DNA of 15,610 nt from Oscillospiraceae bacterium. GTDB taxonomy: Bacteria > Bacillota > Clostridia > Oscillospirales > Oscillospiraceae. Under the pieces are notes generated by a model that searched no databases, had not been told where the DNA came from, and saw only the letters and a list, made by a program, of their open reading frames with translations. Below are positions 1 to 6,616 of this stretch, piece by piece; the stretch's first letter is position 1; every line of letters begins with the position of its first letter. The DNA lies in the NCBI GenBank assembly GCA_016302405.1, contig JAEDNR010000042.1, positions 1 through 15,610 on the forward strand, read 5' to 3'. The translations under genes were made by a program, and so were the position numbers.

Positions 1-92
1 CCCCCTCACAAGTGCGGGGGGCGAGGACGTCTGCGCCGCCAGTCCGACAAATTCCAATTTGTATACTTGCTGAGTTAAACCGATATGCACAT
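1..92. mobile_element. Right end of an intergenic inverted-end repeat element (copy E0, truncated by window edge)
   Basis: The end core CAAATTCCAATTTG lies at 48-61 and runs outward through a diverged CTTGCTGAGTTAAA to CGATATGC at 81-88. Read on the minus strand this matches the extended ends of the other copies (GCATATCGG, then TTA, CAGCA, then AAATTGGAATTTG). Inward of the end (1-29) is a C-run/G-run hairpin followed by GAGGACG, a module repeated at 157-185. The left end and the rest of the interior lie outside the window. No coding sequence is seen here. Confidence 0.7.
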
Positions 93-120
93 TATTTGAC
101 GCTTTGTTGTCAGTAATTCG

Positions 121-196
121 TACTCCCCCCGATACCAGTGTGCGCACTGGTATCACCCCCCTCATAAGTGCGGGGGGCAAGGACGCGTACCGCATC
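121..196. repeat. Hairpin and direct-repeat module next to E0
   Basis: This stretch holds a perfect 10-bp inverted repeat (GATACCAGTG at 131-140, loop TGCG, CACTGGTATC at 145-154). A second hairpin follows: CCCCCC at 156-161 against GGGGGG at 172-177. Positions 157-185 repeat 1-29 almost exactly (two differences). CGTACCGCATC at 186-196 recurs inverted at the right edge of the window (15600-15610). The ACCAGTG/CACTGGT arm resembles the hairpins inside the elements near 5.6 and 11.4 kb. No gene is visible in 1-321. Confidence 0.65.
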
Positions 197-269
197 GGGC
201 CGCGCCGTTCCATGATGCGTAGGTGGACACGGTACACGCCATTCATCGATACTTCACGCTGCTGTTATA

Positions 270-318
270 AATTTACCCCCTGAGGAAGCATGTTCCGTTT
301 CCTCAGGGGGTGTTTTTT
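270..318 (-). terminator. Intrinsic terminator downstream of thrS (possibly bidirectional)
   Basis: A perfect 13-bp stem pairs 275-287 with 299-311 around an 11-nt loop. It begins 11 nt after the thrS stop codon. On the minus strand the stem is followed by a modest U-rich run (TAAATTTATA). On the plus strand it is followed by TGTTTTTTG, so it may also stop transcription entering from the left. Confidence 0.85.
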
Positions 319-321
319 GAC

Positions 322-2106
322 TTAATCCTTTGCCCGGGTGGCAATCTGCAGCAGGGCCTTGCTCATGAAGTCCTCCAGGGACATGGCACCCAGATCCTCA
401 CCCTTACGGGTCCGGACAGACACGGTGCCGTTTTCCACATCCCGGTCGCCCACCACCAGCATATAGGGGATCTTCTGCATCTGGGCTTCCCGGATCTTGT
501 AGCCCAGCTTCTCGGAGCGGTAGTCGCCCTCGGTGTGGATATTCACAGCGTTCAGCTTCTCCACCAGATCTCTGGCGTAAGCATGGGCCCGGTCCGTAAT
601 GGGAAGCACCTTCACCTGGGTGGGCATCATCCACATAGGCAGCGCGCCAGCGTACTTCTCGATCAGGTAGGCCAGGGTCCGCTCATAGCAGCCCAGGCTG
701 GTGCGGTGGATGATATAGGGCCGCTTCTTCTGGCCGTCCACATCGGTGTACTCCATACCGAACTGCTCAGCCAGCAGCTGGTCCACCTGGATGGTGACAA
801 TGGTGTCCTCCTTGCCGAAGACGTTCTTGTACTGGATGTCCAGCTTGGGGCCGTAGAACGCGGCCTCGTCAATGCCAATGGTATATTCGACACCCAGATC
901 GTCCAGGATCTTGCCCATGATACCCTGGGCCTCGTCCCACTGTTCCGGCGTACCGATATACTTCTCCCTGTTGTTGGGATCCCACTGGCTGAACCGGAAG
1001 GTGCAGTCTTCCAGCATACCCACAGTATCCAGGCAGTACTTGGCAAGCTCCAGACAGCCCTTGAACTCCTCCTCCAGCTGCTCGGGACGGAGGATCAGGT
1101 GGCCCTCGGAAATGGTAAACTGGCGCACCCGAATGAGGCCGTGCATCTCACCGGAATCCTCGTTGCGGAACAGAGTGGAGGTCTCCCCCAGGCGCATGGG
1201 CAGATCCCGGTAGGAACGGGCCCGGTTCAGGAAAACCTGGTACTGGAAGGGGCAGGTCATGGGCCGGAGGGCAAAGCACTCCTTGGACTCGTCATTGGGA
1301 TCGCCCAGGACAAACATACCGTCCAGGTAGTGGTCCCAGTGGCCGGAAATCTTGTACAGGTCGGACTTGGCCATCAGAGGGGTCTTGGTCAGCAGGTACC
1401 CTCTCTTCTGCTCCTCGTCCTCCACCCAGCGCTGCAGGGTCTGGATGACCCGGGCGCCCTTGGGCAACAGAATGGGAAGGCCCTGGCCGATCACGTCCAC
1501 CGTGGTAAAGAACTCCAGCTCCCGGCCCAGTTTGTTGTGGTCCCGCTTCATCGCCTCTTCCTGGCGCTTCAGGTACTCGTCCAGTTCATCCTTGCTGGGG
1601 AACGCGATGCCGTAGATACGCTGGAGCATTTTCCGCTTGGAGTCGCCCCGCCAGTAGGCGCCGCAGCACTGGGTCAGCTTAAAGCCGTTGTGCTTGACCC
1701 GTCCGGTGTGATCCAGGTGGGGACCGGCGCACAGATCGGTGAAATCCCCCTGGGTGTAGAAGGAAATCACAGCATCCTCGGGCAGATCGTTGATAAGCTC
1801 GACCTTATAGGGCTCGTTCTTTTCCTGCATGTAGGCAATTGCCTCCGCCCGGGGCTTCTCGCTGCGCTCAATGCGGATGCGCTCCTTGCAGATCTTCTTC
1901 ATCTCCGCCTCGATCTTCTCCAGATGCTCGGGGGTAAAGGAGAAGGGGGCGTCAAAGTCGTAGTACCAGCCCTCGTCGATGGCAGGACCGATGGCAAGCT
2001 GGACCTCCGGCCACAGACGCTTCACAGCCTGGGCCATGATGTGGGAGCAGGTGTGCCAGTAGGTCTTGCGGTACGCAGGGTTTTCAAAGGTGAATTCGTT
2101 TTCCAT
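322..2106 (-). CDS. thrS: Threonyl-tRNA synthetase, TGS-less form
   Basis: Class II aminoacyl-tRNA synthetase that charges tRNA-Thr in the cytoplasm (594 aa). The editing domain is at the very N terminus: HTCSH (H18, H22) and CAGPH (C126, H130) correspond to the family's editing-site residues. The catalytic core carries zinc ligands C285 (RPMTCP), H336 (EGHL) and H467 (IIHRTSLG), with motif 2 near FRNEDSGEMHG (313-323). The anticodon-binding domain occupies roughly 490-585. E. coli and B. subtilis enzymes are about 640 aa; the missing ~50 residues are the N-terminal TGS domain. The ATG is supported by AAAGGAGGG 10 nt upstream. Nothing in the sequence suggests truncation: the leader, RBS and start are all intact. 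Expression is expected to be controlled by the T-box leader immediately upstream. Confidence 0.97.
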   Translation of the reverse strand: MENEFTFENPAYRKTYWHTCSHIMAQAVKRLWPEVQLAIGPAIDEGWYYDFDAPFSFTPEHLEKIEAEMKKICKERIRIERSEKPRAEAIAYMQEKNEPYKVELINDLPEDAVISFYTQGDFTDLCAGPHLDHTGRVKHNGFKLTQCCGAYWRGDSKRKMLQRIYGIAFPSKDELDEYLKRQEEAMKRDHNKLGRELEFFTTVDVIGQGLPILLPKGARVIQTLQRWVEDEEQKRGYLLTKTPLMAKSDLYKISGHWDHYLDGMFVLGDPNDESKECFALRPMTCPFQYQVFLNRARSYRDLPMRLGETSTLFRNEDSGEMHGLIRVRQFTISEGHLILRPEQLEEEFKGCLELAKYCLDTVGMLEDCTFRFSQWDPNNREKYIGTPEQWDEAQGIMGKILDDLGVEYTIGIDEAAFYGPKLDIQYKNVFGKEDTIVTIQVDQLLAEQFGMEYTDVDGQKKRPYIIHRTSLGCYERTLAYLIEKYAGALPMWMMPTQVKVLPITDRAHAYARDLVEKLNAVNIHTEGDYRSEKLGYKIREAQMQKIPYMLVVGDRDVENGTVSVRTRKGEDLGAMSLEDFMSKALLQIATRAKD

Positions 2107-2140
2107 GGGATGACCCTCCTTTTATATTGGGGCAGAATAT

Positions 2141-2386
2141 ACAGAAAATCCCACCCCCTAAAATCAGGGGTGGGATACAATCAGCGTATTCCACGGTTCC
2201 ACCCTGGTTGCGGCACAAAGATGCCGCCACTCATTGGCGCGGTAACGGGCGCTGCCGTCCCGGCATTTCCACCGGGCAGCTCGGAAGTGGTACGCGGAAG
2301 CTTAAGCAACAGGGCCCTTTCACCGGACGGGTCCCTCTCTGAGAGGTGAAGCAGCCGCGCGTGTCTTCGTCATTGCTTTTTATTCC
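2141..2386 (-). promoter_or_regulatory. T-box leader, threonine-specific (thrS)
   Basis: The minus-strand leader shows the T-box hallmarks in order. There is an AGAGAGGGAC/GGTGAAAG stem I segment at about 2340-2316. The sequence GTACCACTTCCGAGC at about 2293-2279 has specifier codon ACC (Thr) at 2291-2289. The T-box AGGGTGGAACCGTGG is at 2205-2191, and a terminator is at 2176-2145. GGGTGG of the T-box can pair with CCACCC of the terminator's 5' arm, giving the alternative antiterminator. In this family uncharged tRNA stabilises the antiterminator and permits read-through, so thrS should be induced when charged tRNA-Thr falls. The specifier codon matches the downstream gene. Confidence 0.95.
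2145..2176 (-). terminator. T-box conditional terminator
   Basis: On the minus strand ATCCCACCCCT (2176-2166), loop GATTTT, and AGGGGGTGGGAT (2159-2148, one bulged G) form a strong stem. It runs into TTTTC (the last T of the stem plus three more). Its 5' arm overlaps the sequence needed to pair with the T-box motif, so it is the regulated terminator of the leader. Confidence 0.92.
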
Positions 2387-2391
2387 ATGTC

Positions 2392-2420
2392 AATTTAGCA
2401 CAATTTCCGGAAAATGTCAA
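2392..2420 (-). promoter_or_regulatory. SigA-type promoter of thrS
   Basis: Consensus -35 TTGACA (2420-2415), 17-bp spacer, and -10 TAAATT (2397-2392) preceded by TGC (extended -10). The start point would be near 2385, just upstream of T-box stem I. The spacer contains a perfect palindrome TTTCCGGAAA (2404-2413). Confidence 0.85.
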
Positions 2421-2518
2421 CAGGCAATTCCGCACAGTTCCGCCGGGGTTTCCCACCCCTTTTAATCGACATAACGCCCAGCGGCAAAGGTTTTCAAAAA
2501 ATTACAGTCTTCGACATT

Positions 2519-2627
2519 TTATGTAAATTTCTGTTACCTATATCTACAATATCTCGTGTTTTTCTACCGGATGCGACCTGTATATTGTGGAAATGTTTAC
2601 ATAAAACGGTTGCTTAAATTATGTAAA
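2519..2627. promoter_or_regulatory. Three copies of TTATGTAAA in the thrS/yabE-like divergent region (possible operator)
   Basis: TTATGTAAA occurs at 2519-2527 and 2619-2627, and inverted (TTTACATAA) at 2596-2604. The last two form a 9-bp inverted repeat with a 14-nt spacer. They sit 35-140 bp upstream of the plus-strand -35 box. The rest of 2421-2660 is AT-rich and shows no gene. The repeat is seen directly; a regulator-binding role is inferred, and base composition could contribute. Confidence 0.35.
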
Positions 2628-2661
2628 AAGTTGTCTAATCTTTGATTTTATAAATAAACTA

Positions 2662-2689
2662 TTGACTTTTTCACATATTTTGTTATAAT
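2662..2689 (+). promoter_or_regulatory. SigA-type promoter of the YabE-like gene
   Basis: -35 TTGACT (2662-2667), 16-bp spacer, perfect -10 TATAAT (2684-2689) with an upstream TG (2681-2682, extended -10). Predicted start near 2696 gives a leader of about 90 nt. The leader contains a short inverted repeat (AAATGTA 2718-2724, TACATTT 2734-2740). Confidence 0.85.
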
Positions 2690-2786
2690 AAATCCATCAT
2701 TTCCTTGCATAAATACAAAATGTAACTTTTTGATACATTTCTTTCGCCGCCCCACACCAGAATCTGATGCAAAGGAGATTTTTGCC

Positions 2787-3836
2787 ATGCGCTCATTTTG
2801 CCGGTTTGCCTCAGACAGAAAGAATTTCCTCCCGCACCTGCTGGCGGTATGCATTCCCCTTGCCTTTGTGCTGACACTTCTGTGTCAGGTGGTTTTTGCA
2901 ACCACCTACATCATCACCGACGGTGACCGGGTTTTCACCCACACCACCTTCGCCACAGATCCCGCTGTGGTTCTGGACGAAGCGGGTGTTAACCTGGGTG
3001 ATGCGGATACCTTCACTGCCCGGGTGGAGTCCGACGCCGCCTCCATCACCATCTGCCGCGGACAGACCATTACCCTGCGCTATCATGGGCAGGAACAGCG
3101 GGTTTCCTCCTCCGGGGAGACCGTTGAGGCCCTTCTTTCCCGTCTGGAGCTTATGCCCGGCAAGGGCGACTGCCTGTCCCAATCCCTGGACACCCTCACC
3201 TGGGACGGAATGGTTCTGAACATTGACCGTATTCTCACCGAGAAGCAAACCTATGCTGTGACCATCCCCCATGAGACCATCCGCTGCACCTCTGCCTCCC
3301 TCCCCAGGGGAACGGAGAAGGTGCTGGTCTCCGGCTCCGACGGGGAAATGCTTCGCACCGCCGACGTGACCTACGTCAACGGGGCAGAGCAAAAACGGAC
3401 CGTATTGTCCGAAACCATGACATCTCCCCCGGTCACGCAGATTATTGCCGTGGGGGCCGGTACGGCACCGGAGCAGCCGGAGGGACCGGTAATCAGCGAC
3501 GGAATCATCACTCTCCCCACCGGGGAGATCCTCACCTACTACGACACCACCCAGGTCCAGGCCACTGCCTACACCCACACGGATGCCGGGTGCAGCATGC
3601 TGACCTACACCGGCACCACCGTCCATGTGGGCACCGTTGCCGTTGACCCCAGGTACATCCCCTATGGAACCCGGATGTTCATTATCGCCAGTGACGGAAG
3701 CTATGTCTACGGCGTTGCCGAGGCGGAGGACTGCGGCGGGGACATCAAGGGGGACCGGGTGGACCTGTACCTGCCCACCTTTGACGAATGCATTCAGTTT
3801 GGCCGCAGGGAATGCACTATATATTTCCTGGGCTGA
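2787..3836 (+). CDS. YabE-like secreted cell-wall protein (DUF348 repeats, G5-like region, C-terminal 3D domain)
   Basis: The 349-aa product has a basic N terminus and a hydrophobic segment at about 15-38, a signal peptide or membrane anchor. Two DUF348-like repeats follow (about 42-80 and 87-125), then a G5-like region (about 155-222) and a C-terminal 3D domain (about 255-349). The three characteristic aspartates are D287 (AVDP), D315 (EDCGG) and D326 (RVDLY). Such proteins (B. subtilis YabE, Rpf/Sps-like) are thought to act outside the membrane in peptidoglycan turnover, probably as lytic transglycosylases; catalysis is inferred from the family. The ATG at 2787 is chosen because AAAGGAG precedes it by 9 nt; a TTG start at 2730 would add 19 residues without an RBS. 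B. subtilis has yabE-rnmV-ksgA in this order. Here rsmA follows, but rnmV is missing between them. Confidence 0.88.
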   Translation: MRSFCRFASDRKNFLPHLLAVCIPLAFVLTLLCQVVFATTYIITDGDRVFTHTTFATDPAVVLDEAGVNLGDADTFTARVESDAASITICRGQTITLRYHGQEQRVSSSGETVEALLSRLELMPGKGDCLSQSLDTLTWDGMVLNIDRILTEKQTYAVTIPHETIRCTSASLPRGTEKVLVSGSDGEMLRTADVTYVNGAEQKRTVLSETMTSPPVTQIIAVGAGTAPEQPEGPVISDGIITLPTGEILTYYDTTQVQATAYTHTDAGCSMLTYTGTTVHVGTVAVDPRYIPYGTRMFIIASDGSYVYGVAEAEDCGGDIKGDRVDLYLPTFDECIQFGRRECTIYFLG

Positions 3837-3855
3837 GGAAAACCCAATTTACCGA

Positions 3856-3884
3856 TTGCAAAAGCGCCTTTTTTCTGGTAGGAT
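3856..3884 (+). promoter_or_regulatory. Probable promoter of rsmA, inside the preceding terminator
   Basis: -35 TTGCAA (3856-3861), 17-bp spacer, -10 TAGGAT (3879-3884) with a TG at 3876-3877 (extended -10). The spacer is the 5' arm of the terminator hairpin and the -10 lies in its loop. A transcript starting near 3891 would contain only the 3' arm and so would escape the terminator. Confidence 0.5.
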
Positions 3885-3923
3885 AGAGAAAAGAATCCCG
3901 CCGGAAAAAGGCGCTGTTTTTTT
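3863..3923 (+). terminator. Intrinsic terminator after the YabE-like gene
   Basis: AGCGCCTTTTT (3863-3873) pairs with AAAAAGGCGCT (3905-3915) across a long loop of about 30 nt. It is followed by G and seven T residues (3917-3923). It begins 27 nt after the stop codon. Confidence 0.8.
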
Positions 3924-3942
3924 GCAGCTATGAGGTGACAAA

Positions 3943-4812
3943 ATGATCGATGTATGTGATATTCAGGTGATGAAGCCGCTGCTGGAAAGCTACGGCTTCC
4001 ACTTTTCCAAAGCCAAGGGGCAGAACTTTCTCACCGCCGCCTGGGTGCCGGAGGCCATTGCCCGGGAGGCCGGTGTGGACGGTGGCTCCGGCGTGCTGGA
4101 AATCGGGCCGGGCATCGGCTCCCTGACCCAGCAGCTTTGCCTCCGGGCCGGGAAGGTCTGCGCTGTGGAGCTGGACCGGCGGCTGGAGCCCATTCTCCGG
4201 AAAACTGTGGGAGAATTTTCCAATCTGGAACTCATCTGGGATGACGCCATGAAGCTGGACCTTGCCGCCCTCGTCCGGGAAAAATTCCCCGGGCTGCGGC
4301 CCATGGCCTGCGCCAACCTCCCCTACTATATTACCACACCGGTGCTCACGGCACTGCTGGAAGCTGCCTGTTTTTCCTCCGTCACCGTTATGGTCCAGAA
4401 AGAGGTTGCCCAGCGGATCGCCGCCCGGCCTGGCACTGCCGACTACGGCGCGTTTTCCATCTTCTGCCAGTATCACGCGGTTCCGGAGCTGCTGTTTGAG
4501 GTTGGGCCCCAGTGCTTCCTGCCCCAGCCCAAGGTGACCTCCGCCGTGGTATCCTTAAAAGTACGGCAGGTACGCCCCTGGGACATCCGGGATGAAGAAA
4601 TCTTCTTCCAGGCCGTCCGGGCAAGCTTCGCCATGCGGCGGAAAAAGCTGAGTAACGGCCTTGCCGCTGGGTTCCCGGAGCTGGGAAAGGCCGGTGCGGA
4701 AAGCGTTATCGCCGCCTGCGGCCTGGAGCCCTCCGTTCGGGGGGAGACCCTGGGCATCCCGGAGTTTGCCGCCATTGCCAATGAAATCGCAGCAAGGAGG
4801 GGAAGCAAATGA
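3943..4812 (+). CDS. rsmA: 16S rRNA (adenine1518-N6/adenine1519-N6)-dimethyltransferase
   Basis: KsgA/RsmA dimethylates the two adjacent adenines in the 3'-terminal hairpin of 16S rRNA, using S-adenosylmethionine, late in 30S assembly. The 289-aa product is close to the B. subtilis protein (292 aa). Visible motifs are GQNFL (26-30), SAM motif I EIGPGIGSLT (53-62), the acidic residue after AVELD (74-78), and catalytic motif IV NLPYY (125-129). The C-terminal helical domain contains SFAMRRKKLSNGL. The ATG is preceded by GAGGTG 5 nt upstream, and the N-terminal length before GQNFL matches homologues. The stop overlaps the next start in an ATGA, so rsmA and the HAD gene are probably translationally coupled. 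It likely has its own promoter at 3856-3884. Confidence 0.96.
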   Translation: MIDVCDIQVMKPLLESYGFHFSKAKGQNFLTAAWVPEAIAREAGVDGGSGVLEIGPGIGSLTQQLCLRAGKVCAVELDRRLEPILRKTVGEFSNLELIWDDAMKLDLAALVREKFPGLRPMACANLPYYITTPVLTALLEAACFSSVTVMVQKEVAQRIAARPGTADYGAFSIFCQYHAVPELLFEVGPQCFLPQPKVTSAVVSLKVRQVRPWDIRDEEIFFQAVRASFAMRRKKLSNGLAAGFPELGKAGAESVIAACGLEPSVRGETLGIPEFAAIANEIAARRGSK

Positions 4813-5504
4813 TCGAATTTCTGTTTCTCGATCTGGATGACACCATCCTGGACTTTCACAAGGCGGAGCGGATCGCTCTTTCCCGGACCCTCCGGTCTTT
4901 CGGCGCGGAGCCCTCGGAAACCGTTCTGAACCGCTACCATATCATCAACAAGGAACACTGGGAGCGCTTAGAGCGTGGGGAGATCACCCGGGAGCAGACC
5001 CTCCTTGGCCGTTTCCACACCCTGTTTCAGGAGCTGGGTATTCCGGCGGACCCGGCGGCTGTCGCCCGGGAATATGAGAAAAATCTCGCCATCGGACACT
5101 ATTTTCTCCCCGGGGCTGAGGAAGCCGTTGCTTCCCTGAGTAAAAAATATCCGCTGTACCTTGCCAGCAACGGTACCGCCTCGGTGCAGAAAGGCCGTCT
5201 CACCAGCGCCAACCTGTATCGGTTTTTCCGGGAGGTTTTCATCTCCCAGGAGGTGGGGTACAACAAGCCCTCCCGGGAGTATTTTGACGCCTGCTTCACA
5301 AGAATCCCCGGCTTTGCCCCTGAGCGGGCCATGATGGTGGGAGACAGCCTGACCTCCGACATCCTGGGCGGGAAGAACGCGGGTCTCACCACCTGCTGGG
5401 TCAACGCCGCCCATGCTCCCGGAAGGCCCGGAATTCTTCCCGACTATGAAATTGAATCCCTGTCCCAGCTGGAAGCGCTGCTGGAGCGGATCAACAAAGA
5501 ATAA
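4809..5504 (+). CDS. HAD-superfamily phosphatase, YjjG/YfnB-type (probable nucleotidase)
   Basis: The 231-aa protein has all four HAD motifs. DLDDT (8-12) supplies nucleophile D8 and acid/base D10; SNG (120-122), K153 in NKPS and GDSLTSD (178-184) follow. The cap domain between motifs I and II is helical (about 17-95). The ending DILGGKNAGLTTCWVN is typical of the YjjG family, whose E. coli member dephosphorylates non-canonical pyrimidine nucleotides. Substrate here is inferred and could differ. The start ATG overlaps the rsmA stop by 4 nt, so it shares that operon. A clear terminator follows 20 nt after the stop. An ordinary phosphoglycolate-phosphatase-like HAD is the main alternative. Confidence 0.88.
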   Translation: MIEFLFLDLDDTILDFHKAERIALSRTLRSFGAEPSETVLNRYHIINKEHWERLERGEITREQTLLGRFHTLFQELGIPADPAAVAREYEKNLAIGHYFLPGAEEAVASLSKKYPLYLASNGTASVQKGRLTSANLYRFFREVFISQEVGYNKPSREYFDACFTRIPGFAPERAMMVGDSLTSDILGGKNAGLTTCWVNAAHAPGRPGILPDYEIESLSQLEALLERINKE

Positions 5505-5523
5505 CCCGCCCCCGAAAAGGCCA

Positions 5524-5565
5524 AAACCTGCCGGAAAGCCAAGGCTCTCCGGCAGGTTTGATTTT
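5524..5565 (+). terminator. Intrinsic terminator of the rsmA-HAD operon
   Basis: A perfect 12-bp stem, AAACCTGCCGGA (5524-5535) with TCCGGCAGGTTT (5548-5559), is followed by GATTTT. The loop holds a further AGCC/GGCT pairing. On the minus strand the stem is followed by TGGCCTTTT, so it may also stop sfsA transcripts arriving from the right. Confidence 0.88.
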
Positions 5566-5572
5566 GGAATAT

Positions 5573-5857
5573 GCATTTGGCTTCCCCCCAGCAAGCAGAT
5601 AAATTGGAATTTGGCGGGCCGTTAGAACGTGTCATTCCGAACCAGTCCTCAGACTGGTGTGGGAATCTCCATCGAATTCCAGGCAGCCTATCGTCATACA
5701 GGCCGTTCTTTCCTGCTGTTTCCCGGAATTCATCCATGAAAAGTGGTACTGCTATCCGGGAGATTGCCACACCAGTGACATCGGTCACTGGTTCGCAATG
5801 ACCGGGAATTCGACAGCCCGTCAAATTCCAATTTATCTGCCCCTGCGTAAGGCCGTC
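5573..5857. mobile_element. Inverted-end intergenic element E1 (MITE/BIME-like, about 285 bp)
   Basis: Ends are AAATTGGAATTTG (5601-5613) and CAAATTCCAATTT (5822-5834), embedded in about 27-bp inverted ends (GCAGATAAATTGGAATTTG followed by one base and CGGGC). Weaker similarity extends outward on both sides. Just inside each end is a hairpin. One is ATTCC/GGAAT enclosing ACCAGTC (5641-5647) and GACTGGT (5652-5658). The other is ATTGC/GCAAT enclosing ACCAGTGAC (5771-5779) and GTCACTGGT (5784-5792). A unique core of about 85 bp lies between them. The reverse complement aligns almost end to end with 11305-11580. It fills the gap between two convergent 3' ends (HAD and sfsA). No transposase and no credible ORF are present. 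Confidence 0.8.
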
Positions 5858-5864
5858 CTGAGTT

Positions 5865-6545
5865 TTAAGCGAGCCGCACCTCTGCGGGCTTACGGATCAC
5901 CATCTCCTCCGGTGTGACCGCGCAGTCCATGGCAAGCACCCTTACGCCCCCGGCAGCAGCTTCCCGCAGGGCCTTACCAAAATCCGGGTCCGTTTTGTCG
6001 TTGGGGACGAGGCAGCGCACATCCGACATCTGAATAACAAACAACACATAGGCACCGAAGCCCTCCGACGCCGCCTGCAGCAGGCCCCGTAGATGCTTTG
6101 CGCCCCGCACCGTGGGGGCGTCGGGAAAGGCGCAGATACCGCCGTCTTCCAGCGTGACCCCCTTTACCTCCAGAAAACAGGGCACGCCTGCCCGGGTAAA
6201 GGAAAAGTCAAACCGGGAATCCCCGTGGACCGTTTCTGCCCGCAGATTCTCCACCGGCCCCAGCCCGCCGCGGCGGAGCCACTCCATAGCAGCGGCGTTG
6301 GGCGCCTGGGAATCCATATTGATAAGCCTTTCGCCCTTGCGCACCGTAATCAGATCGTACCCGGTCTTCCGGGCAGGGTTTTTCGCCCGCTGGCACCAAA
6401 CCTCCGCTCCCGGCTGTAGCAGCTCCCGGCAGCGTCCGGTGTTCTTCACATGGACGGTCTCCACCTGACCGTTCAGCTCCACCCGGGCAATAAACCGGTT
6501 GGGCCGGGCCAGGAACCGCCCCCGCTCCATATTTTCGTAGCGCAT
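5865..6545 (-). CDS. sfsA: SfsA family protein (sugar fermentation stimulation protein homologue)
   Basis: The 226-aa product carries the family's conserved blocks in order: RPNRFIARV (14-22), NTGRCRELL (35-43), NPARKTGYDL (56-65), SRFDF (110-114), FLEVKGVTL (124-132) and FPDAPTVRG (140-148). In E. coli SfsA was linked to maltose metabolism and binds DNA. Its biochemical role is unsettled: an N-terminal OB-like part and a C-terminal nuclease-like part are expected, and D113 with E126/K128 fits a D...ExK arrangement, though activity is not proven. The start ATG has AAGGGGGAAA 6 nt upstream. It lies 71 nt downstream of rny on the same strand, but the rny terminator is between them, so it may be transcribed by read-through or a weak promoter. 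Its stop codon lies only a few bases from the E1 end. Confidence 0.93.
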   Translation of the reverse strand: MRYENMERGRFLARPNRFIARVELNGQVETVHVKNTGRCRELLQPGAEVWCQRAKNPARKTGYDLITVRKGERLINMDSQAPNAAAMEWLRRGGLGPVENLRAETVHGDSRFDFSFTRAGVPCFLEVKGVTLEDGGICAFPDAPTVRGAKHLRGLLQAASEGFGAYVLFVIQMSDVRCLVPNDKTDPDFGKALREAAAGGVRVLAMDCAVTPEEMVIRKPAEVRLA

Positions 6546-6570
6546 TCGCTTTCCCCCTTTTTCACAGCAT

Positions 6571-6607
6571 AACAGAAAGAGGCCAGGGGAAGGCGTTCCC
6601 CCGGCCT
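6571..6607 (-). terminator. Intrinsic terminator of rny
   Basis: On the minus strand AGGCCGGGGGAA (6607-6596) pairs with TTCCCCTGGCCT (6591-6580), followed by CTTTCTGTT. The one irregular pair is G-U in the minus-strand RNA but A-C in the plus-strand RNA, which supports the minus direction. Confidence 0.8.
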
Positions 6608-6616
6608 GTTTGCTGT

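Noticed and set aside
310..2349. Long open frame of 679 codons on the plus strand opposite thrS
   Set aside because: It is antisense to a fully recognisable thrS, has low-complexity composition, and runs through the T-box leader. It is a by-product of GC-rich codon use.
2730..2786. Upstream TTG start extending the YabE-like protein by 19 residues
   Set aside because: No ribosome site; the ATG at 2787 has AAAGGAG at good spacing and begins the signal/anchor segment properly.
5571..5917. Small open frames inside E1, with a similar peptide (PEFIHEKWY) readable in E3
   Set aside because: The shared peptide reflects DNA similarity of the two element copies. The frames diverge outside the core, cross the hairpins and end cores, and have no ribosome site. 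Such repeats are often mis-annotated as hypothetical proteins.
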